A stretch of DNA of 64,000 nucleotides. Source: Macrobrachium rosenbergii. Its lineage: Eukaryota; Arthropoda; Malacostraca; Decapoda; Palaemonidae. The notes below the pieces were generated by a model. The model was not told where the DNA came from. It was given only the letters and a program-made list of their open reading frames with translations, and made no database searches. This document shows, in pieces, positions 1 to 9,908 of the stretch. The stretch's first letter is position 1. Each line of letters begins with the position of its first letter. The stretch is from assembly GCF_040412425.1 (NCBI RefSeq), contig NC_089781.1, forward strand, positions 56,761,468 through 56,825,467, given 5' to 3'. Position numbers and translations under genes: made by a program.

Positions 1-185
1 GCCTTTGCTTTGCTACTGTGCTCAGGAAGGCTTAGGACAAGATATTATTGTGTAGCAACCTCATTGTGATATATATAGTGAATGTGATATATATAGAGAA
101 TGTGAATGTCATCAGAATGTAAATGGCGATGATTGTACTGTTCATTTTTATAATACAATAATATGACAAAATAATTCACAATATG

Positions 186-448
186 CAGGTAGTCTCGGTT
201 ATCATTTATCCGGTTATCAGGTGATCCGTTTCATGGGGTTTATAGTGATGAAAATCTGCAATTTTTGGCGCCAAAATCACTGATTTGGTACTTATTGGTC
301 TTCGATACGTACCTAACAGAGGCACCAATAACCGAAAATCAGCAATTTTTGGTGCAGATAGGCCCCAAAAGTCGCTAAAAAAGTGCCGATTTTCGGTTAT
401 CATCACACCGTTAAAATGGAACCCCCTCTGATAATCAGGGACTGCCTG
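186..448. mobile_element. pogo-type MITE, CAGGCAGTCCC family, copy 1
   Basis: Short non-coding element with terminal inverted repeats: it starts CAGGTAGTCTCGG and ends AGGGACTGCCTG. The right side is followed by the target dinucleotide TA at 449-450; the left flank reads TG, so one target base appears mutated. The interior is a series of imperfect palindromes around cgattttcggttatc-like words. Four related copies lie at 38612, 42224, 49315 and 49893. CAG termini with TA target duplication are the hallmark of the pogo/Tigger group of Tc1-mariner elements, so I infer mobilisation by a pogo transposase. No coding potential is seen. Confidence 0.75.
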
Positions 449-547
449 TATATCTAAATGCATTAAGTAAAACACCAGTTTTATTTAAATTAACATTACT
501 TGAAATACGTGTGCACTTGACTTTTGTAAATGGCTGCTATTGATGTA

Positions 548-812
548 AAAAAAGTATATCTTAGCTTATCCAGACCACTGAGCTGATTACAGCCTTAGGC
601 TATCCAAGATTAGATTTATTTTACGTGGCTAAGAACCAATTGGTTACCTAGCAACGGGACCTACAGCTTATTGTGGAATCCGAACCACATTACAGCGAGA
701 AATGAATTTCTGTCACCAGAAATAAATTCCTCTAATTCTTCACTGGCCAGTCGGAGATTCGAACTCGCGGCCAACGAGTGGTAGCTGAGAACGAACTCAG
801 CCCAACGAAGAA
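548..812 (-). mobile_element. tRNA-derived SINE
   Basis: Read on the minus strand, the element begins near 812 with a tRNA-like head: an A-box-like GTTGGGCTGAG and a B-box-like GAGTTCGAATCTC. A unique body follows (around 600-745), and the 3' tail ends in GATATAC followed by a short T-run (minus strand). The last ~50 bases match the 3' end of the LINE that ends at 38172, sharing the word CAGCTCAGTGGTC with flanks. I recognise the body as a repeat common in decapod sequences; that is recall, not a search. The head is SINE sequence, not a functional tRNA gene. Confidence 0.75.
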
Positions 813-1071
813 CTTACTATTGATGTAGCAGTTGACAGCCCAACTAGGCCATGATCACACACACATTATGTGGCTCTGGTCACTCCTGCATGATACGTAC
901 TAATAAAATTTGATAAATAATTATTTCAGAAAGTCACACGATACAAGAGTACTGTATACAGTAAACATAAAATTTTACATTAAGTGGGACCAGAAATGGC
1001 TTAAGAGATTGTAAACCTGTAGTGATAATAGCCAGCAAAAAACAAATTTAGCTAGAAAAGCGCCAGCAAGG

Positions 1072-1074
<3 letters not shown>
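813..1074. other. unassigned spacer
   Basis: AT-rich sequence between the SINE and the CA repeat. I see no gene, no clear repeat boundary and no RNA. Confidence 0.5.

Positions 1075-1166
<92 letters not shown>
1075..1166. repeat. (CA)n microsatellite, 46 units
   Basis: An uninterrupted CA dinucleotide run of 92 bases. The open frame across it (poly Cys-Val on the minus strand) is an artefact of the repeat. Confidence 0.97.
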
Positions 1167-1167
<1 letters not shown>

Positions 1168-2225
1168 CTAAATACGAGAGCTGATCTTACTGCGGAGAAC
1201 CGTGAGCCAAGAATATGATCACAGTTGTGAGAAATAAAGAAACAATTAAAGCAGTGACTGTTGTTAAAGGAATCAAATCAGTGACAAAACAGGTCTTAAA
1301 ACACTCGAGGAGGTAGGAAAAGTGTTGTTGATCTGGACAAATGAAAAATAGCAATGGTAGTGTTACCGAGGCCATGGTTTGTGAAAATTGAAGCTGCTTG
1401 GCACAGTATTTAATTGTGTTAAATCTAATTATTGTTTTTTATGCAATTTTGTTGTGTAAAAGTAAATATAAGCCCATCATCAAACTGCCTTTTAAATGGT
1501 ATTGTTTGGGGTGCCCTGGTACAAATACCTACATTATTCTTTAGGGGAAAATACTTGGTACTGTTTTACTGGCACCAGTGCGTGCCTCTGGGAACTCACT
1601 CAACAATCCAGTACAGTACAAGATTTATGCATCACTATATAAATGAGAATAGCATAAAAACACAAAAAAAGAAAATCTTATGTCACAAAACAAAACAAAA
1701 CAAAACAAGCTGCAGCAATTTCTTCCCACACCAGCGAATGAGTTTCAGGTGTTCATGCATACCCTGCACATTACGATTGAGTTTCACTTTGGGTTGTAAA
1801 AACAAGAAAAAGAGAAAATAAAAATATAGATGAGAGAAAAGGCAAATATAAGGCAAAAATCATAAGTAGTAATTAACAAGAACTAAACAAGCTGTAGCAA
1901 GTTTCCAATGCCAGCTGAACATAAGGTTGCATTTGAAATGCACTTATAAAACTATAATTCTTTTTGGTGGTAAAAATTGAATTTGGAGGAAATACCGCAT
2001 AAAAATATAGATGGCAGTAGCATAAAATATATTAAAAATATTAAAAGAATTCCAAGATGAAGAAAATGGGAAACCTGACATGTAAATGTGCTTAGTTGTA
2101 AATAACAGCTCTTCACTTTGGAAGCTACACCGATGAATGTCAGTCAAGAGAATTAACTGTACCATTTATTTTGCCCATGCTTCTGTTAAAATTTCACTTG
2201 ATTTTCATTTAATATTTCTTTTTTC
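1167..2225. other. unassigned AT-rich sequence
   Basis: About 1 kb of AT-rich sequence with short A-runs and caaaacaaaac words near 1685-1710. Open frames here (1432-1821 plus, 1944-2165 minus) show low-complexity composition and no recognisable domain. It may be upstream intron of the ABCC10-like gene that follows. I see nothing else. Confidence 0.5.
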
Positions 2226-2390
2226 CTTATTAACCAACTTGTACTGATTTACAGGGTATTTTAAGGGTAGGATGAGGTGGTCAGTTGTTGAATTATTTGT
2301 ATTCTAACCTAACCAGTCTGTAATTCAAGAAAATCACTAATCTGGTGCCCTGCAGGTCCCAGTGATGGCGGATTAGTGGTGATCACCCTG
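2226..2390. mobile_element. pogo-type MITE fragment, ACTAATCCG family
   Basis: The right end reads ATCACCCTG followed by TA (2391-2392). Its reverse complement (CACTAATCCGCCATC and onward through the word GTACAAGTTGGTTAATAA) matches the start of the insertion at 33171, in the opposite orientation. The left boundary is approximate because homology fades near 2226. It lies about 115 bp upstream of the first visible ABCC10-like exon, so probably within an intron. Confidence 0.6.
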
Positions 2391-2506
2391 TACTATAAGC
2401 AGACAGTAAACAGTGACTGAACACATTAGAATCATTGAAGGCTACAAGTGTGTAAATGTTGGACTTGAATAAAAATTACATATTACAATTCATCTTTCAT
2501 GTACAG

Positions 2507-2647
2507 GTAATCCTCTGGACCCCAAGCGGCTGTATTACTGCTGCTGTTTCCTTTTCAACATGTTGATTATGCCCCCAAATGCCTTTCCATGGTCACGCCT
2601 AGTTGAGGCTTGGGTTTCACTAAAGCGAATTCGAGCGACTCATGAAG
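2507..2647 (+). CDS. ABCC10: ABCC10 (MRP7)-like exon, end of transmembrane domain 1, frameshifted
   Basis: First visible exon of an ABC transporter of the ABCC (multidrug-resistance protein) family. The acceptor AG is at 2505-2506 and the donor GTGAGT at 2648. The frame gives NPLDPKR, then FNMLIMPPNAFPW, then LVEAWVSLKRI: the last transmembrane segment and the linker that precedes nucleotide-binding domain 1. Family members transport organic anions and conjugates across a membrane using ATP. The stretch between NPLDPKR and FNML reads as a cysteine-rich nonsense stretch in this frame but resembles the expected sequence one base over. A few bases also seem missing after AFPW. So this exon carries compensating indels: either a decayed copy or assembly error. 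Confidence 0.7.
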
Positions 2648-2831
2648 GTGAGTAGGAGTTTGTGTTATCTTCTTGATAGATAAGGTTTTATATGTCTAGA
2701 TTTTCTAAATATCTTAATGTATATAGAATAGTATTGTGTGGTGGGGGAAGGACTTTAAAAAATGTCTTCTCAAAGCTAATAGCTTTCTTTCTCAGCTTCC
2801 AGAACAGGATCAATGAATTACTACACTGTAG

Positions 2832-3056
2832 TTCCTTAAATATCACAAGGAGTCAGAACTTCAGATCCTTATAACAAATGGAAATTTTAGGTGGACAGAA
2901 ATGGGTAACCCAAGAAAGGACCGTCATGTTCGTTTTAGGGACCAAGATTCCTCTCCAAGTGGGTCACAGATGTCACTTATTGAGTCTCAGAATGCATTTA
3001 CCTTTGAAGAAGAAGTCATGCTTCCCATTCTTCGGAATACTAACATGCAGATGAAG
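2832..3056 (+). CDS. ABCC10: ABCC10-like exon, linker and start of NBD1
   Basis: An exon with an intact frame of 75 codons, acceptor AG at 2830-2831 and donor GT at 3057. It starts FLKYHKESELQ, passes through ITNGNFRWTE (the typical beta-strand that opens an ABCC nucleotide-binding domain), then a basic, serine-rich stretch (RKDRHVRFRDQDSSPSG) and an acidic segment. The insertion between the first NBD strand and the Walker A loop is longer than usual but common in ABCC10-type proteins. It is the only exon of the five whose frame clearly contains no indel, and it starts and ends in phase 0. Confidence 0.65.
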
Positions 3057-4933
3057 GTTTGTAGAATATTTAGGCAATTAATACTGCTTTGTAAGAGCTG
3101 AATCTTTGGATAATTTTATTAAGACAGGAAGATGTATGACAGAGTTTGTTTTCCTGTTTGAGTTTTTTGTATATTTTAGATTAAATACAGATTTGACCCT
3201 GTTTATAGTAAGACTAGAAATAAGTGAAGCTTATTTTTTCCTTAAATAAGTACCATCTGTAAACACTGACACTATTTATCCAAAAATTATGCATATCCAT
3301 GAAAATCATATGCAAGACAGTGCAAAACATATAGCAATGTATAAGATGTAAATTACACAGGCAGTACTACACAGCTCCAAATCATCTACTACAGGTCTTT
3401 CTACAATATTCTTTGATGAAATGAGCTAGTGCTCTTTTACATAGCATATATACTGTAATGCCACAATTTTTTTGGCAGCAGAAGTGTCTACAATTTGGTC
3501 AGCAGTTAAGCATTAAAAATATGTCCTCACAGAAATGTAATTTTCAGTGTATCTAAAGAAGGCCTTCATGATGACAATTCTTATTAATTTTTCCTGCACA
3601 AGTTATACAAAGTTGGTAATAAGGTACAAATGCTATAAATCATTTTTTTGATGCAGCACAGGGTATGTAATGTAATAGCCTGGCAGTGGCTAGCACTTCT
3701 TATTCGTTGTTCCCAAGCTTAGGGTCAGTTGCTCTGACAAATACTCTCTAACTTTGTCTGTCAAAAGCATCTTTCCTTTGCTAAACCTCTTTTTCTCCAA
3801 ATCAGACATGCGATTTCAACTCTCTGACAGCAGCTTGTTACATCTTCAGATATGAATTGATGTTTGTGAACACATGCTTTGTAAATATAGTAGTTACAAA
3901 CTTGTCATTTATATTTAACTTAAAACTTAATGGGTGTTCACACTAAATAGACTGTGTCCCAGTGAGATGATTTAAATCTAAAAATCAAATGGTTCCATTC
4001 AGTTTATGCAATAGTCAGTCATCGAAAATACACAAGCGAAGTTTTGTGGACATCTGAATGCAAGTTTAAGGAAGGGCCAAATATTAATAAGCATGTGTTA
4101 CTACTGTATCTGGTCCTGAAGTCTAAGTCTGCATGCATTCAATATTTCTTTGACAGCTTTCCATCTGATGTGTGAGTGATACACTCAACTTATCAAAATT
4201 TTTAATATATAGTTTTATGAGCAAGTCATCACTTATCATCATTATAAACTAATTTAACCCTTACTGGCTGGGCATGATCATGTGAGGAACAGTGATAGCT
4301 CTAGATGTTCGATCTGGCTCGCCTCAGGTGAGAATCCGTATTTTAAAAATTACAGTTTGATCAAATTTTGTGATTAATGTTCAATCATTTCTGAATGGGC
4401 CATAAATGACTTATGGCAACCCTTGCGGCAACACTAGTACCTCAATACAAGATAGAGGGACATCTTTTACATATTTGCTCATAAATATACCCAAGGATTG
4501 CTGTTGGTTTTAGTTCTTATGTTTTACAACAGTATGTCAGCTATACAGTAATTGTAATTTTGTAAACTAAAGCACAAAGAAATATTAGAAAAAACATCTC
4601 CCTCATCTCAATACATATAGTAAATATTTACCATGAATATAATTAGGATTTAGTTTGTCAGCTCTAGGGTGTTCTCATTATATATTTTAGCCTGGCCTGT
4701 AGGGTTAATGAGACCACTGAGTTGCATTCAGTACTCTGATATGGCATGCCCAAAGTATCTTTTGTGATTTGGGTGGAAAGTGGAGCAAGGTAAAGTTGAA
4801 AGTTGACAGCCAGACATTTAAGAAACCAAAGAGAACTGGAGATAAGTAAAAGAGAGAGAATAGTATTGAGTGTTATGGGTATGATTACACTTTGCAATGT
4901 GCTTTATCCTTGATTGTGTATTGTTTATGACAG
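3057..4933 (+). other. intron of the ABCC10-like gene
   Basis: About 1.9 kb of AT-rich sequence between two exons of the same gene. The segment 3660-3880 is somewhat less AT-rich and may be an old repeat, but I cannot classify it. No other coding exon is recognisable. Confidence 0.5.
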
Positions 4934-5083
4934 CATTGTTTATGAAAACTTATTTTTGAATCTCCAAAAGGACAAGTTGTGGCAGTTGTTGGCCGTGTTG
5001 GACCTGGCAAGATCCCTTCAATGCTATTTTAGCTGAAATGAACAAGTCTCATGGTGTTGTAGCAGTAGCAGCTTTGCATACTG
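4934..5083 (+). pseudogene. ABCC10: ABCC10-like exon with Walker A, frameshifted
   Basis: Encodes the ATP-binding P-loop of NBD1. The readable pieces are ENLFLNLQK, then GQVVAVVGRVG(P)GK, then AEMNKSHGVVAVAALHTG, but they lie in different frames. One base is missing before GQVV, and bases are missing just after the P-loop lysine codon (around 5011-5020), which removes the canonical serines and creates an in-frame TAG. The alanine of the usual GAGKS is proline. The donor GTAAGT is at 5084. The acceptor is uncertain; I chose the CAG at 4931-4933. As written this copy could not bind ATP normally, unless the indels are sequencing or assembly errors. Confidence 0.65.
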
Positions 5084-5249
5084 GTAAGTTTCTCTCTCAT
5101 TTTCACTTCCTTGGTTTTTCACAAGTATGTAGTCTTTTTTTCCTTGATTTTGCATTAAGTTTTGCTGTATGTTTTATGAATTCATATTTATGAAATATAT
5201 AGAGTTGCATTGCAGTATTTACATGTTTTAAATAAAATGACAATTTGAG

Positions 5250-5340
5250 GTTTTGGCTTAGCCACAGAGCCATGGATACAGAATGCTACCATCAAAGATA
5301 ATATTCTGTTTGGAAGTAGTTTGGAAATTAGCCGATACAA
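5250..5340 (+). CDS. ABCC10: ABCC10-like exon, Q-loop region
   Basis: Joins in phase to the previous exon (ACT-G + GT). It reads GFGLATEPWIQNATIKDNILF followed by GSSLEISRYK. GFGLAT...EPWIQ...ATI.DNILFG is the Q-loop segment as I know it from ABCC10 rather than the AYVPQQAWIQN form of other ABCC proteins; this is my main reason for the subfamily call. The Q-loop glutamine itself, normally between T and E, is absent (a three-base gap). Acceptor AG is at 5248-5249 and donor GT at 5341. Confidence 0.75.
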
Positions 5341-5503
5341 GTAAGAAATTCTGTTTAAGTATATTTTTGTTATTTTTTACAGGAGCATTGGTTTTAATGC
5401 TCTTTGTATTAAAGTTTTGCATTAGATATCATAGTCAAGTATTGGAATTCATTTAAATATTGGTCATGTAATTGTCTTAACTGGATTTTCATTTTGTTGC
5501 CAG

Positions 5504-5642
5504 AGCTGGTCATGGGTGCTTGTGCATTGATGACTCTGGAGAGGATTTTTCTTCGAAAAGATGAAACAGTTTAGGAGAAAATGGAGCGTTGTTGAGTGGT
5601 GGACAAAGAGCGCGGGTTGCTTTGGCAAGAGCTGTTTATCAG
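5504..5642 (+). pseudogene. ABCC10: ABCC10-like exon with ABC signature motif, frameshifted
   Basis: The acceptor CAG ends at 5503 and the donor GT is at 5643. The 3' half reads GENGALLSGGQRARVALARA: the ABC signature (C-loop LSGGQ) just before the Walker B strand. The 5' half needs at least two frame changes (around 5555-5575), and one frame has an in-frame TGA at about 5560. The next exon, which should encode Walker B and the D-loop, is not visible before 9 kb. Confidence 0.75.
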
Positions 5643-6239
5643 GTATTTATTTTGGTCTTAGCATTCAGTAGGGAATCCTGTGTTATGATAGTAGTTTTTG
5701 AATCTCTGACTCAAAGTCAAGGTTCTGACTACTTTTGAAAATATTTTATTGTACAAATGTGTTGAATTTTGTTTGTGCAAATCATGTAGCTTATCCTCAC
5801 ACTCTCCTCCCCCCAATCCTTGACTTGTTGCCATTTTGGGGTGACTGAGGGCAGAATTGGAATATATTTGTTCATTGTTGATGCATTCAATCTTCAGAAA
5901 TATATAATTATATATAATTCCACAAAGTACTAGGAATGTTCCCAGATGATGTGCAGCTGTCTTCCTCTCATGAATTGTGTATTGTTACGTTATTTCAATT
6001 TTTGACATAGACTTAGTATCCCATCATAAAATGTGATTAGTATCAATGTGTTAGTCTGTAAAAATGATGCATTACATATTTGCACAAGGTTTCAGTAGGG
6101 GGTTTTTTAAATTTTCATAGACCTTACAAAATGAGTAAAAATATTGCCCTACTGCAAGCTGAAAATAGTCACTGAAATATTTTGGTTAATTGGAGGTAGG
6201 CTAGTGAGTAGGTGGATACCCCCTTTGTAAGCTGACCCT
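5643..6239. other. probable intron or intergenic sequence
   Basis: AT-rich sequence after the last ABCC10-like exon. No Walker B exon, repeat boundary or RNA is recognisable. Confidence 0.45.
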
Positions 6240-7560
6240 TCTTCTTCAGTTGTGGTCAAGCTAAGAAAGTCCTGCTGTGCTCTTGCTGACCGTCAAGTTG
6301 ATAAGTCTTTCATTTTATATAATGTATGTATGGTTTTTTTGTGCAACATGCATTTGAATAAGAAAAGTGAACAGTTAAAGGTGGTGAGGATTTAAGCAGG
6401 TGTTTGGCTGCGTTTTTTGTCCTTGGTGTTAGTGTAACCAGTTTTGTTATTCTGCAGTTGTTAACTCCTGCTAGGGGTGTGCTGGCTGGTCTCCTTTGCA
6501 CTTTGGAGGTTCATCAGCAGTGGAGGAAGGTCTGAAGAAGTTCACCAGTTTCTTTGAGGAGGGCATTCTCCTTGTATACCACTGAATTGGTTTGGCTCCC
6601 TTGACTGCCCTGCCTTCTGCTTGTTCTCTTTGGCTTGCCAAAGGGGTTACATATGTGATGGCAGGTAACCAGCCTGCACTCTCTGACAGTGCCAGGCCAG
6701 TGCACATGCAAAGCTGTCCTTTAAGTAAGGCTGCAGCATGTGCATCGTTCCCTTCTTTGCTACTGGTTTCACTGGAATGCTGGCAGTCATTTTCATCCCA
6801 TGGTATGTGCAACCCATCTTTGCTGCTGTTTCTACTAAGGAACTTGGACAACACCTTAGCCTCCTGTAATGGTCATTTTGCTCTGGAGATAACTCTGGAG
6901 GACCATGCACAGGGTTTACTCCTGCAGTGTACTCACCTTAACATGTCTCTGCTGTAGTTGAACATTCCTCAACATGCCTTCTACTGCAGCTGAAACATAG
7001 ATCTATGACAGGAGCAGGCAGAACAGTATCCTCTTCTCCCACAAAGAGCAGTAGGTCTCATAAACCTCTACACAGTTCTGTTGTTCTGCAAGTGAGCACC
7101 TCTCTTCCAGGGTTGACAACAGCATTCTCTCACTTGCAGCTGGGATGTCTGTCATAGGTAGGGTAGACACTGGGTTCTCTGAGGGTGCTTGTGGACCACT
7201 CTCTCTCCATTTTCCTTCCAGGACATGAGGACTATTTCAGGCTCTTCCGTCCGTACTTTTGCTGAGGTATGCAGAGAAGAGCTGACATTGCATCTCTCGG
7301 CTCGTATATAGTTTTCAGATCATGTGCATACAAAAAGAAGGTACATATGCAATAAGTCACAGCTGTACAATACCATTAGATATCATTTTTCCTGGTATGT
7401 CCGGGGCTCCTGACAAATGCATGCAGACAGGTTTCTATGCACAAAAATGGCTGCAGACATAATAGCGTCAGCACGCTTAAGCATAATCTGGTGCAAGACC
7501 TGCGAACCTCGTTAGTTTGAGCTTGGTTTGTCCATTATTCTCATTATGTATGTACAGGCA
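6240..7560. other. unclassified GC-richer segment, possible retroelement remnant
   Basis: This stretch is visibly less AT-rich than its flanks and has overlapping open frames on both strands (6592-6957 plus; 6471-6854 and 6647-6910 minus). Composition resembles the gag-type regions of the DIRS-like elements elsewhere in this window, but I find no motif that fixes family, strand or boundaries. A pseudogenised retroelement leader or gag is the likeliest explanation; a host gene is unlikely given the density of stops. Confidence 0.3.
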
Positions 7561-7795
7561 TAGAGTTCATGTGTTAAAGGTCACTGCATTACAATAATGA
7601 TGGGTACCATTATGATTTGTATGATCCTTTAGGCCTTTGGGCTCTGCGTGGTGTATCCAAAACTCCTAGATCGTGTACATGTGTTACAGGGAACAGATCA
7701 ACACTTTTTTTTGGAAGTGTACGTAGCGTGATCTTAGCGATCTAACTTCAGGAAAAAGACGTAGTGCTGTCTCGGGACCTGATCTCACTCGACTC

Positions 7796-7798
<3 letters not shown>

Positions 7799-7857
<59 letters not shown>
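7799..7857. repeat. (CT)n microsatellite
   Basis: A near-perfect CT dinucleotide run of about 58 bases, followed by CT-rich degenerate sequence to about 7890. Confidence 0.95.
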
Positions 7858-7860
<3 letters not shown>

Positions 7861-9000
7861 GCTTACTCCATTCTCTCTCCCCTGACTCCTTTACCTATTC
7901 TCACCAAAGCAATTAAATGGACTATTTAAAGAAACACAATCTTTTCCTACAAAAATAGGTTTATTATTCAAATAACTCCAACAAGAAATGAATAAAACAA
8001 AACAAAGATTAAAATGCATAATAAATGAATTATCTAGTCAGATAACTAAACTCTAAATTGCGTAAGCACTTCGACTAAAGAAGTCTCACTATGGCTAATA
8101 GCCTGAAATACACAAAATCTCACATACTCCCAAATCAACAACTAAATGTCATGTCAAAAAACAAAAAAAAGTCTACCACATAAAGAGACTGACATTGCAA
8201 ATGACTTGCATTTGTCCTCTTTATCAAACCACCCAGCTATTTCCACAAGTCCACAGACATCTGTCGAAAGAATTAAATATGATAGAAAACTCCCAAAAAT
8301 ACATGAAATACAAAACACAATAATTGAAAGTGTAAAATGCATAGCCAAGATATGGCAAACGTAACATAACCAAAATAATAACATAAAAGAGGTATGAATA
8401 TTCATATTAAATTTCCCACACCAGTTCATAAGTTCATAATGATTAGAAAGTCATGGTAAAAATCACAAGTTCAATTTTCTCCCATAAAAACAGAGATTTG
8501 AGACGACCATTCGCCGACAAACCTGAACCACTCCAAAGTTATGACTGATAACTGCAGTTCTATCACGTTAATGAACGATCAAACTCACTTTTAGGGCAGA
8601 TTTTTGGCATAATCGGATCAAAGTAACTTAACGTGATCAATGGTAATACACATAGCGCTCGGAGATCACCTGATCTCCAATATTGCTGAGCTTCGCCAGT
8701 GAGCTGAAGGAATCAAAATATGCAACTGCTTCAGCAATCTTGCATCAAATCTCTCGACCTAGTTCGCTCTCACTCCTAACCTTCCACGATAACATCTTAA
8801 AGCATTGAAGCTATGAAATGCATATATGTGTCCTTTAAATACATGCAAACAGAGGGCTTCATGTTAGAGAAGTTGCCTCTCATTATATTGCTATATATCT
8901 TGAAAAGCCACGTATACATTACAGTGCATACACTTGGGATGTTCATGGTTCTTCCAACTCTCCCACTATACATGTGCACAGTAGCATAAATGAATGTTCA
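7858..9000. other. unassigned sequence
   Basis: AT-rich sequence containing gatcacctgatctcc and similar GATC-containing words near 8640-8690 and again at 7720-7790. No coding domain is recognisable. It might be terminal sequence of an LTR element, but I cannot identify paired ends. Confidence 0.35.
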
Positions 9001-9904
9001 TCTGTAGCCTTTTCTGGTTTGGCTTTGGCCAATCATATGACAGTCTTTGGGAATGTAGACCACAATTTCAATCAGTTACGAGTCAGCCTCAGCTTGTGAT
9101 TCAGCATTTGATACAACTGGGTCTGATCGTTCATTTCCACAGTCTTGAAAGCTCACGCATGGGCAGATTGGTGTGGAAGCTTCCCTTTCAGGGGAGGATC
9201 CATCTCATGCTTTGGAATATCTGTTAGGACCTAAGGGGCCTTCTCCCCCAGAACACCTTCAGGCAGAGTTGAAATGGATTTTCAAGAGATTGTTGGGCTC
9301 ATTTGTGAGCTTAATAATCTAGGGGAAGCATCCACTGGCCCTTCGTTAAACCCATGTCATTGATAGAATATACTCTAGGGTTCATTCCCAAGGCAAGGCA
9401 GTTGTTCCAACTGCTGTGGTTACTGCTTGATCTTTGTGCCTTGGATCATTTTAACAGTCTGATCAGTGAATCAGAAAGTTACTTGCTGTCTGGCAGATTG
9501 ACCCAGCTACTGTTCCAACTGTCAGTTTGCCATGGGACATTCTACTTGACAGAGGATGCACAGACTACTCCTTTTCAAAAAGGAAAGTTATTCTTTCTTG
9601 GTTATGGTAGCAGGAGCCATGGAGTCAGTCGCCGTGGCCTCCTTCCAGATAGCATCAGGGTTTGAACTTTGGTGAAATCTGCTTGTTGACAGTGATCACT
9701 AGGTTCTCATCTGCAGATGAGAAGGCCAAGTTCCAGAGGTTGTTGGTGATGAGAGGGAAGACAGAGTTTCCTCTCAGACCAAAGTGCACTTAACCTGTTG
9801 GCAAACTTTGTACACAGAAGATATGCTTGTATTTCTGTATGTTGACAAGTTTGCATAAATGTTATGTCTCATTTAGTGGAAATTGATTGGTCTTGGGTTC
9901 CTTA
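9001..9904 (+). pseudogene. DIRS-like element A, gag-type region (left part)
   Basis: Decayed + strand gag-like region of a tyrosine-recombinase retroelement. Frame pieces such as LDHFNSLISESESYLLSGRL and LFQLSVCHGTFYLTEDA resemble the C-terminal gag segments that precede RT in DIRS-like elements. There are several stops and frameshifts. The region runs up to the TTAA at 9905-9908, where the tandem-unit element is inserted, and the same retroelement resumes at 12067. The left boundary is not defined. Confidence 0.5.
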
Positions 9905-9908
9905 TTAA

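Noticed and set aside
790..812. A functional tRNA gene on the minus strand
   Set aside because: The A- and B-box-like words belong to the SINE head; the cloverleaf is degraded and continues into the SINE body.
975..1163. Open frame with a poly Cys-Val stretch
   Set aside because: It is the translation of the (CA)n repeat.
1432..1821. 129-codon open frame on +
   Set aside because: Low-complexity Lys/Asn-rich end, no domain, and located in probable intron or intergenic sequence.
6471..6957. Overlapping open frames on both strands as host exons
   Set aside because: No splice structure, no recognisable motif and stops in all frames nearby; more likely retroelement remnant.
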